From: Cornus controversa
Lineage: Eukaryota; Streptophyta; Magnoliopsida; Cornales; Cornaceae
NCBI GenBank assembly: GCA_026545225.1
Contig: CM048849.1
Location: 31,134,336 to 31,198,335, forward strand
Reading direction: 5' to 3'
DNA: 64,000 nucleotides
In this document: positions 1 to 12,700 of the stretch, piece by piece
Numbering within the stretch: position 1 is the stretch's first letter
How the letters are laid out: each line of letters starts with the position of its first letter
The notes under the pieces: model-generated
Databases searched by the model: none
The model's input: the letters and a program-made list of their open reading frames with translations, nothing else
Told to the model about the DNA's origin: nothing
Translations under genes and position numbers: made by a program

Positions 1-2473
1 TACAATATACTCTAGTCAACTTCACATTAGTTTTCAATCAATTCTCTCAGAGTTGGACTAGTGCACAAATTGTATGGACTCAGAAGATTTACCTCTAAAA
101 AAGAATAAATACAGCACATTGGTTATCAATGTCTAGATCATAAAATCAAGTACTTCATTTATTGACAAAATAAGTGTCCCAATTATGCAATCACAAATCA
201 AAGTGAAATTAAAAAGAAATATAATGAATTCACATTATTTCTCAGAAAAATATAATTCTCATATTCTCATTTGATTATTACAAAAATAAACAAAACATAT
301 CCTAACCTAAAAACATATGGTTCAATGGAAAACAAATAATGAACAAAAACTCAGTCCATGACCATCAAAGTCCTAATGACCTAGTTAGGGGGTTTTGCGT
401 CCAAAGACCTAATAGGAATAAATCCCATGGTATCAATAGGCACGAACTTCTCTATGTCTTCCTTTATCATCCAGATAGTTTTAACATGCAATTTATCAGG
501 AAAGTATTATGGAGAAACAAAAACATTATTTTTCTTGTTTGAATTCTGTTTAGCTTGAGAATTTTTGGGTTTGTTCCAATAATGTGAAATTTTAGCATGA
601 ACCCTATTTTTAGTAAAAGAATTATGCACACAAAAATTAGAATTAAAATATTTTCTTTTCTTGTAGCAATAGTGTTGACTATGTCCATTTTTATCACAAA
701 AAGAACAATAAAGCACATTGGACACAATCAAAATCTTGGGTTTAAAAAAAATAATTTTTTCCTTAGATGATGACCCAACAAAACCTAATCCAGTTTTATC
801 TCCTACAGACTTACCAATACTAATCATGCTATCAAGCTTAATCTGTCCAGAATTAAAAGCAACTAATTTCTCTTGTCATTTTTTCAATTCAGGCACAAGA
901 AAATTAATTCTAGCAATAAGAACATCTCTAGCGGAAATAACTCGACTTACCTCAATTTTGAGAAACTTGACTTTGCCTTGAAGATTCAGCATTTCTGTTT
1001 TACTTTCTTCAATCAATTTCACTTGATCTTCATTCTTTTTCTTCAAAGTTTCTTGCTCAGATTTTTCTTACTTCAGCTTCTCAAAATTTTTATTATAAGC
1101 TTCTAGTAATTTCTCAAAGAGTTCAGGCAGCTTGCTTTCACATGGTTCTACATCAGACCACTCAACTTCTGAATCATCAGACCCTACTTAACTGAGAGTA
1201 GTATACATATTTGTTTCACCTACATCAGAAGAAGAATCATTAGTAGTATCATCATTCAATAAAACAACAAAAGCAAGAGAATCATTCTCAACAGAAGAAT
1301 CACTATCAGAGTTAGAAGATTCAAACTCTGAAATTAGCTTTCATAGCTTTCTTTTTAGTTTTTGAACTTTTCTGTGCACTAAAGCTATATTTCTTAGGAC
1401 TTGGACATTGATTAGATGTACAACCTTTACCACCACATGTCCAACAAGTAAGCTCAGTCTCCCTAGAGACATCTTCTTTCTCTTTCCTTTCCTTACCTTT
1501 GGATAATAAGCTTTGATTTCGAAATTTAGAAGGATTTCCTTTTCTCAAATTTCTAACCTTTTCATATTCAAGAATCTTTATGAATTTCCTAGCAAGGAGT
1601 GCAACATCATTATCTGAATCATATTCAAAACTTTTAATTTTTTTCAACTTCAGATTTTGAATAATTTGAAATATTTGACAAACTTGAACACTTAGAAGTC
1701 TTTGACGTTTTTAAAGCCAAATTTTTTTATTTTGAAACTTTGGATATTTCAGCTCAAAAGTTTGAATTAATCCAACTAACTCAGCCACCTCCATAGAATC
1801 TACATCTCTGCTTTTATCTAAGTCTTCCAACTTAGCTTGGAACCTATCAGGCAATGATCTCATGATTTTTCTAATAATCTGAAAAGATGAAATTTTCTCA
1901 CCCAGGTTAGCACTGCTTTGAACAATATCATTAGGCCTAGAATAAAAATAAAAAAAATATCTCATCTTCATCCATTCTAATTGTTTCAAATTTAGTGACA
2001 AACATTTGTAACTTAGATCTCCTTACCTTGGTGGTACCCTCATGAGTTACCTGTAAAATATCTCATGCTTCTTTTGAAGTGCAACATGCAGAAATCCTAG
2101 CAAATTCAAAAGGAACAACATAATTAAATATAGCATATAAACCCTTGTTATTATTATTAGCATCTTTATGCTCAGTATTAGACCAAGTTACTTTATTCTT
2201 CTCTACAGTCATAGCAGCATCACCATCACCATTGGTAGTGGTTAGAAGTTTTATATCCATTCTCTATAGTCATCCAAACTCTCTCTCCTTGAGATTTTAA
2301 AAAGGCTTTCATGCGAGATTTTCAGAAAGTATACTTTGAACCATTAAACAAAGGAGTTCGTTGAATCGATCCACCCTTTTTCATACTAGATTCCATGATA
2401 ATTTTTGAAAACAGAAATAAATTTTGATTTTTAAAATACTTTGCAAGGAACTACTCACAAATTAGAGAACACA

Positions 2474-2485
2474 GCTCTGATACTA
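2474..2485 (-). other. primer-binding site, initiator tRNA-Met type
   Basis: The minus strand reads TAGTATCAGAGC, one base different from the common plant element sequence TGGTATCAGAGC complementary to the tRNA-iMet 3' end. It sits directly inside the LTR end and before the gag start, as expected. Confidence 0.75.
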
Positions 2486-2488
2486 AAT

Positions 2489-3672
2489 GTGAGTTGCGTG
2501 GTGCAGAAGCAATTGCGAAAAGTACTTTAAAACCTAAAGGGGGTGAATAGGTTCACTTGCTCATTTGCTTAATTTTTAATTAATTCAATTTTAAGTCCAA
2601 TTAACTAAACAATTAAAGCAAGTAAATAAATTAAAGTGTAAGTAAAGAAAAGAATGCACCGAATATATGTGGAAACCCAATGCGGGAAAAAGCATGAAAG
2701 GAGGTGGAACGCCTCAGGAAACCAATCCACTAAAATGAAGCAAAGTACAGCAAACTCTGTCTCAGACTCACACCCCTCTTCACTCTATCAAGAATCTGAT
2801 ACGGAACACCTTAAGCTTATGATTGTGACAACACGTCCAACTGCTGCAGACTTCCAACTAACGTCACGATCCTTACAGAAACATTGTTGGAAGAACAAAA
2901 ATACTCAGCAAGTATTTCATTCCCTTCTTAGTGCGATCTGGTCACCTTTCTTCCTCTACAAGCAAGCAAGTGAAAAACCATTAATCTAATGTTCTGATCA
3001 GCAAATAGATTTGATGCAATTTTTGAGCAGCTAATCAAATGTAGAACACCATCCTAAATATCACTCGTGAAGTATGGATGTGTGTTTTTAAAAATAGATA
3101 GCCCTGTATATACTTTCTCTCTCTAAAAATAATAAATTTTTAGACTTTCTCTGCTTATCTTGTAGAGAAAATATAGATACATATATATAGGTAAGGAAGT
3201 CCTAATTCTACTTGAAAAAAAGTTGAATACCAAAATAGAACACTCCTAAAAGTTTCAAACCCAATAGGAATCAAAATTTTAGTCAAAATTTATTTCCTAT
3301 TTGGAACAGGCTAAGTGGGACCGGTGCCAAATAAATAGGATCGGTGGGACTTTGTAAAAACCTGTAGAAACCAAACTGCCAAGACAAGTTGGACCGGTCC
3401 TAAATATTAGGGACCAGTCCTACTTTGAAAAACCTTAATTTTTGTTTTAAACTCTAATTTTTCAAAATAGGCTCCGAAATATAAAGTGCATAGTGTCCTC
3501 ACCATACTTACCTGTACTATATGGTGTTCTTATTGATTTATCTACTTCCATGCACTTGAGTATCAGCTCAAAGTTATCGAAGATCGATTACATAAAATAA
3601 TACAAAAATTACAACTCGATCAATCAGGTTTTGATCACCGAAATATGCCAATTACAAATTTATATCTCACAA
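2489..3672 (-). repeat. Copia LTR (5' LTR of the minus-strand element)
   Basis: The inner end is set by the primer-binding site next to it: on the minus strand the LTR ends in CA, followed three bases later by the binding site. The outer end near 3672 (TG on the minus strand) is approximate. It is placed where the sequence changes to the segmental-duplication arm that is shared with 49,116 onward. About 1.18 kb long. Confidence 0.55.
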
Positions 3673-4071
3673 ATAGACCAATGGTGAACCAAAACAAGGC
3701 AAAAGAGCGAGCAGGTATCAACTAATGGTACTTGTTCTAATCACTCATATAAATTAGAATACTTTATGTATAAAGAATTAAGTTGATTATTTTAAAATGG
3801 TTCTGTTATAAAAAGGAATCGTGACAAAATGTCTTAAAATAGAACTCTCACTATATAGTCAACTATAAAACTTTAGTTTAGGTGTCGCCTACTCTAAATA
3901 GATTTTGATACAAAAACTCTATAATCCTCGTATTCTCTTCTAAACGAATGTCTTGACATTTGATATAATTAAGGTGAAACAACACAAAGAGCCCAAATAC
4001 ACTCTCACTATATTGGATACTAATAAAGTTTTTTTTTTCTTCAAGAAATTAAACAACTCTATATATATGTA

Positions 4072-4768
4072 AGGTTAAGTGCATTAAATCCCCCTGAACT
4101 ATCACCACATTGTAAGAAATCCCCTTAAACTACAAATTGGCCCCCTGAACTATCATCAGATTGCAAGAAACCCCCTTGAACTATCATCAGATTGCAAGAA
4201 ATCCCCTGAACCACAAATTGGCCCCTTGAACTATCACTAGATTACAAGAAACCCTTTGAACTATAAGAAACACACAGTTAAGGACAAGTCATCAACTACC
4301 ATTTAACGAAAAAATTAAATTACTTTTTTGTCCTTAGTTAATACGTATGATTGTTGGTGAAGTAGACTAAGGTCCTGTTTGGTAGCACTTTCGATTTTAT
4401 ATATAAAGAGATATATAAGAAGAAAATACAATAAAATGAAATATGTTGTTATGTTAATTGTAGAGGTTGAGATATAAAGCGTATTTATATATATAATGGG
4501 TTTAAAAGTCATAAGGGTATTTTTGGCATTCTAAATTTGGAGTGGGTTATGTGTATCAACTAAGGTTAGATTTTAGATAGTAATTTAATGATTTGGGGTT
4601 TATTGCAAAGAGAGAAGATAGTTCAGGGGGTTAAGTGTCCAAATGATAGTTCAGGGGGGTTTTTTGAGAGAGAGAAAATAGTTCAGGGGGTTAAGTGTCC
4701 AAATAATAGTTCAGGAAGGTTTTTTGAGAGAGAGAAAATAATTGAAGGGGGTTTAATGCCCTTAACCC
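4072..4768. mobile_element. Mutator-like non-autonomous element (MITE), 697 bp
   Basis: The terminal inverted repeats begin AGGTTAAGTGCATTAAA on the left and, read inward from the right, GGGTTAAGGGCATTAAA. A perfect 9-bp target duplication ATATATGTA lies at 4063-4071 and 4769-4777; 9 bp is the Mutator signature. The duplicate arm at about 49,497-49,520 lacks the element, which confirms the insertion. The interior is built of repeated CCCCTGAACTATCA phrases on the left and their complements on the right, with a unit of about 60 bp repeated near 4590-4740. It has no coding capacity of its own; the open frame across the right half is an artefact of the repeats. Confidence 0.88.
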
Positions 4769-5218
4769 ATATATGTATAATTCATTACAAAGTCATTTTG
4801 ATAAGGCTAGGTAGACCCCAGGCCCAAAGCGAGACAAAAGAAGTGGGCTAAAAATTTAGGGTTAATTTAATTTATGACAACTTTTGGAAGCCTAATTACA
4901 AATACACCAACTTCCAAATAGTATATGGTCACAAAATAACTTTCTAAAAAGTAATTACAAATATGACAATTTATACTATTTAGGTCTAAATTGCCCTTAA
5001 GATCCTTTACATATTAGTTTCCTAAAACTTTTAGTGCACAATGTAATAGTTTTACTGTATTTATGTAATACTTTAACTGTATGATGTTGTAATTTTACGG
5101 CGTAGCACATTAAACAGTGTAATTTACTAAAACTTTTAGTACACAATGTAATAGTTTTATTGCATTTATGTAATACTTTAACTACATGATATTATAATTT
5201 CACTGGACAAAACGTTAC

Positions 5219-6600
5219 TGATAAGTGTTCAATACTATGCATTTGAACCCTTTTTATTGCATATGTTAGTCCTGTTATTACGTTTACTGAGGTACATTTA
5301 CTGTATTTTTGTGTTTTTGATGTATTGTAGGTTTTGTACCAAAATGAGCAATATTTGAAACCATTTGCAATTGAAGAGCAGAATTCAGAAATGAAGCTAA
5401 GGCATCTCGATTAATCGAGATGTTGATCTCGATCAATCGAGATCTCAATTGATCGAGACATGCATTTTGATTAATCGAAATCTCGATCAATCGAGATTCT
5501 GCAGACCCACTTGCCCACTTGCTCACCTGCTCTCCCATTTACAACAAAAATCCACCTTTTTGCACGACTTGGATGGATTTTCTGACTTGAATAAGACACA
5601 TGGAGATATTATTAATTTAGTTGGTATATATATTGCTATATATATATACATGGTGGGTCCCAAGGATGGAAAGTAGCTAAATATGCACAAAAGGAGCCAT
5701 TTTCTCGTATATCACATACCATACATTAGAGACTTTCGGGAGAGGAGAAGGAGAAGCTGAACCAGACCTTGAAGCTTCATTTTCTCCATCAATGGAAGAG
5801 TGCAAGGCTGCCATGATCAACTAACTTCTTTACTAGGGTGTGGGTGAAACCCCTAGCCATGTAAACTTGTTCATTTTTGTAGCATTATTTGGGATTTGTA
5901 TTTAAATGTTGATTACTTAGTATAGTGATGATGTACACTTATACATTTCTTATATATATTCATATGATGTTATTTTTATTCTTGTATTAGAGTAGAATCC
6001 ATCTTATGAATGCACAACACTTGCATCTTCTACAAAAAAGTGTAAGTGATGGCTAAGCAATGGTGTTTAAATGGAATGTGTTGTTCTTGCTTGTATAAAC
6101 CATGCCAAGATGAGGTAGTTTGGATGCCTTTAGGTTCACTTAGAGAGTAGGATAATTAGTTATGTTGAAGAACTATGCTTGTTGAAGATGGGTTATGATA
6201 GGTTGGAAAACACATTGATCTTTTGATATGTTATTGAGGTCACAAGCCTAATGACATTGTTAGGCATTTCATTTTATAAATCCCAAGCTTGCTACATTTA
6301 TGGACATGTGAATGGCTAGTGGTGGAAACCACCCCTAGTTCTCTCTCCCAACTTACAACTCTTTAAATTTAGTGTTTTTACACTTTATGCAATAGTTTTA
6401 AAACAAAAATCAAAACCTTATTTTTAGAATTAAAGTGGAATTAATCTCTCTTAAAGACAATTAACAACTAGTTCTCATGGGATCAATACCCTCTATATAG
6501 AACCCTATCTACAAAGATTCATGCTCTTACAAGTGGTTAAATTATATTTTGAAAAAGGGCAAAAATAAGCTTACAATTACAATCAAGTTTAGCCATATCA
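5219..6600 (+). mobile_element. solo LTR, Athila/Tat-like, 1382 bp
   Basis: Begins TGATAAGTG, ends CATATCA, and is flanked by the 5-bp target duplication GTTAC (5214-5218 and 6601-6605). Copy 2 has the empty site near 49,944-49,948. Wording such as CTAGGGTGTGGGTGAAACCC recalls the Athila-type LTRs elsewhere in the window, but it is a different family. It contains a TCGATCAATCGAGAT-rich palindromic stretch at about 5405-5505. No internal region remains, so it looks like a product of LTR-LTR recombination. The orientation is inferred. Confidence 0.85.
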
Positions 6601-6919
6601 GTTACTTCAGAGGGGTAATTTGGTCTTGTGTATTAAGGAACAGTGAAAAGTGAGGGGTAATTTGGTCATGTGTATTAATGAACACTGAAAAGTGTCAAAT
6701 ACGTAAATACTTTTATATAAGTTGCTTTTTGAGCTAATACTATTTAAAACTTGGCATATTTGTAATTAGGCCACCAAAAATGGTCAAAAATTAAATTAGC
6801 TCAAAAATTAATATATTTAGCCCAAACCAAATAGGTAGTCTATTGACCCAATAAGTGGGCCTACAAATTTAAATTAGCAAAGCGTTGCACCCAACAGAAA
6901 TCATTTCTATCTTGTGTTA

Positions 6920-7437
6920 CAATTTGAATCCAATGACCAGATATGGCCTCAATGGCCATTGCGCTAGAGCAACTGAGTGAGAGATATCAGTTGACTTGAA
7001 TTCTTCTGGTAGTGGCTGAGCTTTTCATCAAAGAAAAGAACAATTTCCATTTGAATGAATCAATGATTCATGATAGAACTTAGCAATGCTTGTTGATAGA
7101 GTGCATACAATTTTTGGATCTCCATGATGAGACATCTAAGCAACAAGCTCGATCCAACTTTGGGGAGCAATATGGAACCCACATTGTGTTTGAATGAAGC
7201 TCCAAATGGGTTTAACAAACGAGCATCTAAACAATAGATAGGATGGATTTTCAGTAGTGGAGAGACAGAGAATACAAAGATTTGGAATATGCTTATAGGC
7301 TATTGAATTGTTATATAGAGCTGAAAGTTTCTTTAAGATAGGTAACAAGAGGATGAACTTATGTTTTTGGAATTGGCAAGTTATTCCAGACTAGATGGCT
7401 CCAAAGGATAGGTGTGACATGGCTTGTACTATGTGCT
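6920..7437 (-). pseudogene. LINE (L1-type) ORF2 3' relic, distal piece
   Basis: On the minus strand this encodes a stretch resembling the zinc-binding region that follows the reverse transcriptase of plant L1 elements. It shows a ...ILKKLSALYNN... segment, then CILCLSTTENPSYLLFRC and FVKPIWSFI, matching the usual C-x2-C...LLF-x-C-x-F...IW pattern. The reading becomes degenerate towards 6920. The rest of the same relic lies beyond the Athila insertion at 16,036-16,370, and the uninterrupted counterpart is at 50,240-51,063. It is an old decayed copy with no full ORF. Confidence 0.6.
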
Positions 7438-8821
7438 TGATCAGTGTTGAATGTTACGCATTCTAGCCTCTTAACTTGTGCATTTTACTCTCTTAGTGAT
7501 AGATTATTTTGTGATTTTACTTCGTTTTAGTGTTTTATGTATTTTCAGGGCCTTAATGATTATTTCAGTTAAAAGCATGATTTTGGACTTTTAAAAATGA
7601 CATCCAAGAGGGTCAGATGAAGCTTACATCAAATGGATCCATTCAACTTCATAATTTAACTCAAATCAGCCCAAGGAAGAGGTCCAAGAGAATTATAGTT
7701 TTTAAAGGAGATTACAGGCCTAAAGCCCAATTCTGCACTTAATATAGTTTTAATCCCATTTTGGAAAATGGACCAGAAGTGTTATTTTTGAGCCTCAAAT
7801 TAACTTAATTTTCACATTGATTGAACGAAATTTGATTCTAGACACTTTTGTATTTCATAAAAATTTCATGAATAGGACATCTAGTGGTTAAAAAGTTAGG
7901 CTGAACATCAGTAAAAAAACCCACCTGTTTAGTGCTGTGGGAAACCCTAATTAATTCCTAATTGGATTAGGACTTTGGTGTATTCTCTTGGTGCATAAAG
8001 TGGCAAATTGGAGGCTATTTTGAGAGAGTTTTTGGGAGCTTAGAGAGCCTTTGGGACAGAATTGAAGACATACTTTGCAGAGCTTTGGAATGGAGAACCA
8101 TTGGAGAACGAAGTCTTATGCGTAATTCATGAAGATGATGCATTCTTCCTCAACCGTTGAAACTTCTTCTTCTACCATGGGCAACTAGTTCATCCACTAG
8201 GGTTTTGATGTAGTCCTAACTAAGCATCAATAGTTTGATTATTTTAATTATTAGGGATCTTTGTATACATGCATAGATTAAAACAATCAAACGATGTTCA
8301 GTAATTATCATTGTGTAATTACTGAATATACCATTATACGCTTTAATGGAGTATGCCTAGAGAAGATAGACCATACTGCACCCTAGAGTAGAGTAGTTAG
8401 GCAGATGACCCATGCCAATCGAAGATAGTCCATGACTTAGCCTTAATCATATGTTATCTTCTTACGGATGAAGGTGAGCTTGTAGCCATCGACACCACTT
8501 ATACATGATATAATTCTCTATAGTTAATTCAATTGACAATTGATTGTGAAGTTAGTGGTGAAGTCAATTACCCTAGATTTATCTCATATTTTCTACACTC
8601 TCTATTTACATTTGTTTTAATTTAATTACTTTTTTAATTAGTTTAAATATAAAAATCAGAATTTTTTTTTTCTACAATTTAATTAGAATTAATTCTGTAC
8701 CAACTCATTCAGAACATAATCCCTGAAGTTCGACACCCCTTTTGATAGCCCTATTCTACAAAGAATTCGTTCTATTGCGAAGTGTGGTAATTTTAATTGA
8801 TGCACACATCACACATGATCA
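7438..8821 (+). repeat. 5' LTR of the Athila-type element
   Basis: Runs from TGATCAGTGTTGAATG to CACACATGATCA and is followed five bases later by the primer-binding site. It includes the shared family phrases CATTCTAGCCTCTTAACTTG and TTCATCCACTAGGGTTTTGA. The same LTR family recurs at about 14,552-16,030, 56,426-57,845 and, inverted, 58,547-60,040. Confidence 0.92.
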
Positions 8822-8826
8822 ATTTT

Positions 8827-8844
8827 TGGCGCCGTTGCCGGGGA
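8827..8844 (+). other. primer-binding site, tRNA-Asp type
   Basis: TGGCGCCGTTGCCGGGGA lies just inside the 5' LTR. This is the standard plant Athila/Tat primer-binding sequence, complementary to the tRNA-Asp 3' end. Confidence 0.9.
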
Positions 8845-9090
8845 TTATCTATTTGATTGATTGGATTTACAAAATTAATTTTAATTGGATTTTTAGTTTA
8901 GAAAATTTTTATATTTTGTTTTTAATTTTTTTTTGTTTTCTTTTCAGGTACTTTTCTTTAATATATGCAAGGTCGTCATTCTGTGCCTGATCCTTTGATA
9001 TCTCTTGATCTTGAGCCTGTACATAGTCTCAGACAACAAAGGAACATTCCTATTGAAACCATTATGTAAGAGGAAGAATTAATTGAAAAC

Positions 9091-10130
9091 ATGGCAGAAG
9101 AAAGGAATAATATTGTTCCTAACGCTGCTGGGGAGAGGGCTAGATTACTCAAAAACTACTATGTTCTTGAGACATATACTTCACCAACTGGTTTCCAACT
9201 GCCCAATGTCATAGTACAGAATTATGAGATCAAGTCCAACATTATTCAGATGTTACCATCCTATTTTGGGCTAACTCAAGAAGACCCTTACAAGTATCTA
9301 GATGAATTCATTGAAGTGTGCTCAACTACTAAAATTCATAACTTCTCTGAAGATGCTTTCAGAATGAGACTTTTTTCATTCTCCTTGAAAGATAAAGCAA
9401 AGTATTGGTTCAATTATCTACCTGCAGGTTCTATCACGACTTGGACTCAGATGCAACATGAGTTTCTTAAGAAGTATTTTCTGATAGGGAAGACCAATCA
9501 GTTCAGATATGCTATCACTTGTTTCTTCCAACATGAGGGGAAACAATTTTATGAGACATGGGAAAGATTCAAGGACCTTCTTAGGAAGTGTCCTCATCAT
9601 CAGGTTCCTAAGTGACAACTAGTGCAGAGTTTCCATGAAGGGCTTACAAAAGTCAACAGACAGATGGTTGATGTATCTTGTAGAGGTACTTTTATGTTGA
9701 AAAGTGAAGAAGAGGCATGGATCTTATTTGAAAATCTTAGTGATAACTCTCTACAACATCTATCCTTTACTCGTTCTAGCAGACCTGCCACTATAAGGAA
9801 GACTGATGGGATTTATGAGGTTGGTGTTACAGAATGTAGCAGCTATTATGGCTGCTAATCAAGCTCCTTCTACTTCAAATCCTTTATTGCTAAGCCCTTG
9901 TGAATTTTGCTCTAGTCCTATGCATAATGTGAACAATTGTCTTTCTGTTGGGCAATTTTCTGATTTTCATCATGAGCAAGTCCAAGCTGCATTCATTGGA
10001 CCAATGAATCCTCCTCGAGGTAATACTTACAATCCAACATGGAGGAATCATCCTGGTTTTTCTTACAGTAACCAAGGGGCAGCAATGCAACCTACATATC
10101 AACGTAGGAATTATGTACCTCAACAGTAAC
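9091..10130 (+). pseudogene. Athila-type gag region
   Basis: The translated protein carries the retrotransposon gag core: ...IIQMLPSYFGLTQEDPYKYL, DEFIEVCSTTKI, FRMRLFSFSLKDKAKYWFNY and FLKKYFLIGKTNQFRYAI. These blocks match known Athila gag. The later part is asparagine- and proline-rich, with a possible C-x2-C knuckle (CEFCSSPMHNVNNC). Gag would form the virus-like particle shell. Part of the broken element 7438-16,030. Confidence 0.85.
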
Positions 10131-10849
10131 ATCAGATAAAAAAGTTCCTATGGCACAAAGAATTTATGCTATTGAAGACAAGTTGACACTTGCCCTATCA
10201 AAGTTTGAGAAGCTCGACTCCATTGTAGAAGTAGTGCAATCTATAGCTTAACTGATACAGTCTCATTCATAATCTATTTCCAAACTGGAATCTTAGTTTG
10301 GACAGCTTGCTAATGCATTGAGCAGAAGAGAAGAAGGAAAACTCCCTAGTCAACCAGTTCCTAATCCGAGAGGGATTCAAGCTTCCACAAGTAACCCACA
10401 CCATGAGCAGGTTTAAGCCATTACCACTTTGAGAAGTGGTAAGGTGATTGATAATAAGGTGGGGGAAAAGAAAGAAGAAGAAAGAGTGACCACAAGTCCA
10501 AGTACTAAAAATTCTTATGAGCCCAAGGCTCTTTTCTCACAATGTTTCCTTTAAGCATCTAAATTGGGGAAGCAAGGGGACAAGCTGCATGACATGATGG
10601 AAGTTTTTTGACAAGTGAAAATCAATTTTCCACTCCTTGATGATATCAAGCAGATTCCTCCTTATGCCAAATTTTTGAAGGACTTGTGCACTTAGAAGAG
10701 GTGTTCTAAGAGTCATGTGCCAAAGAAAGTGATGCTGCCACAACAAGTGAGTTCCATTATTTAGCATTGCACTCATCCCAAGTACAAAGATCCTGGTGCT
10801 CCAACTACTTCATGCATTATAAGGGAGCATCATGTTGATAAAGCTCTTC

Positions 10850-11310
10850 TTGATCTAGGTGCAAGTGTGAACTTGCTGCCCTACTCTGTTTATCTATAGT
10901 TGGGCTTAGGAGAATTGAGGCCTACGTCAAAGGTATTAAAATTTGTAGACAGATCAACAAAATAATCCCGTAGGATCATTGAAGATGTGCTCATTAAAGT
11001 GAAAAAGTTCTATTTTCTAGTTGATTTTATTGTACTTGACACTGAGCCGATTCATAATCTGAGGAGGCAAATTCCAATCATCCTTGGTCGACCTTTCTTA
11101 GCTACTGCAGATGCTTGTATAAATTGTAGCTCGGGGATCATAGACATCTCATTTGGCCACCTGAAAGTTAAGCTCAATATTTTTAATGTTGTTGAGAACC
11201 CTCCAGATCAGACTGATGTTTTCTTCATGGATTCTGCGGATGTGTTTGAACCTCAAGTTAAATTGAAGTTCAAGAGAAGAAGAAGGAAGAGAATGTCTAG
11301 AAGACCAATT
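10850..11310 (+). pseudogene. Athila-type aspartic protease region
   Basis: Contains a D-x-G-A-S type active-site block (LLDLGASVNLLPYSVY) and the downstream IILGRPFLATADACI block, both characteristic of the retropepsin of Athila/Tat elements. The family's role is cleaving gag-pol. Broken, like the rest of the element. Confidence 0.8.
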
Positions 11311-11539
11311 CGCTAAAATTGTAGTAAATTCTATTGGTGCTAAACCACCTAAGTTACTTTGAGGTGAGCATATGTTTCAAATATCCGACAACTCCATGCC
11401 ATGGTATGTAGATACTGTGAATTATTTGGCCACGGGAAAAGTGCCATAAGACTAGACCAAGCAAGAGCAAGACAGATTCTTCTCTAAAATCCATTATAAT
11501 TTTTGGGAGGATTTAGAATTATTCAAATATTGTCCAGAC

Positions 11540-12700
11540 CAGATTATTCATTGGTGTGTCCCGGATCATGAGTTTGAAGATATTCTTAAGTTCTTACATT
11601 CTTTAGCATGTGGAGGTCACTTTAGTGCAAGAAAGACGGTGGCAAAGGTACTTTAATGCGGGTTTTTATAGCCTTCTTTGTTTCATGATGTCTATGTCTT
11701 CTGTAAAACTTGTGATCGATGTCAGAGATTGGGTTCTATGTTCAGACGAGATATGATGCCAATGAGCCCCATTTTGGTGGGAAAATTTTTTGATGTTTGG
11801 GGAATTAATTTCATAGGACTCTTTTCACCTTTGTTGGCTATGAGTATATTCTTGTAGGTGTGAATTATGTTTCCAAGTGGGTAGAAGCCATTGTAACTCG
11901 AACCAATGATCACAAGGTGGTGATCAAGTTTATGCACGAGAATATTTTTGGTCGATTCAGAATTCCTCGAGCCTTGATCAGTGATGGTGGCTCCCACTTT
12001 TGCAATAGATTGTTGAGGGGTTTTTTTGCTAGATATTCAGTGACACACAAAGTGGTGACTCCTTATCATCCTCAGACTAGTGGGCAAGTAGAGTTGTCCA
12101 ATTGAGAAATCAAGCATATTCTAGAGAAGACAATGAGACTGGATAGTAGGGATTGGTCATTGCAGTTGAGGGAAACACTGTGGGCTTATCGGACGGCTTA
12201 CAAAACTCTAATTGGTATGTTGCTATATCAGTTGGTGTATGGTAAAACATGTCATCTTCCGGTAGAAATTGAGCACAAAGCATTTTGGGTGATCTGAAAA
12301 TTCAACTTTGATGTAAATAGGGCTGGAGAAGAGAGGAAGTTGCAATTGAATAAATTGGAAGAGTTCAGACATGATGCTTATGAAAGTTCACGCATTTATA
12401 AAGAGAGGACAAAGGCATTCCATGATAGACATATCTCATAGAAGTCCTTCTCTCTAGGTGATAAAGTTTGGCTCTTCAATTCAAAGCTGCGGTTATTTCC
12501 AGGGAAGTTACGTTCAAAGTGGGATGGACCGTTCCAAGTGATTTCGGTTTTTCCTCACAGGGCGTTGGAGATTCGAAGCTTGAAAGATAATACTTTGATA
12601 AAAGTTAATGGGCAAAGGTTGAAGCATTGTGTAGAAGGATTTGTGCTAACAAAAGATGTGGAGTCCGTTGACTTGACGGATCCCGTCTATCCTACTTAAT
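11540..12700 (+). pseudogene. Athila-type integrase region
   Basis: Shows an HSLACGGHFSARKT-like zinc-binding block, then YVSKWVEAI, FGRFRIPRALISDGGSHFCN and YHPQTSGQVELSN of the integrase catalytic core. A C-terminal segment with LFNSKLRLFPGKL-like wording follows. The family's role is inserting the element's DNA copy into host chromosomes. Broken. Confidence 0.82.

Larger units (their letters stand above)
1..3672 (-). mobile_element. Copia LTR retrotransposon, SIRE-like, 5' part
   Basis: Fossil Copia element read on the minus strand and running off the left edge. In transcription order it shows an LTR (3672-2489), a tRNA-Met-type primer-binding site (2485-2474) and a gag region from about 2396. 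Gag parts include a UBN2-like segment (about 2000-1710), a CCHC-like knuckle (about 1480-1420) and an acidic, coiled-coil-like stretch (about 1320-900). A second knuckle follows with the spacing of CSFCDKNGHSQHYC (about 720-670). Long gag with a coiled coil and two zinc knuckles is typical of the SIRE/Maximus branch; the lineage call is inference. It looks broken, with several breaks. No pol domains are seen inside the window. Confidence 0.75.

Noticed and set aside
4588-4851. Open frame with repeated REKIVQGVKCPN-like wording
   Set aside because: Produced by the roughly 60-bp repeat of the MITE and running past its end; absent from the paralogous arm.
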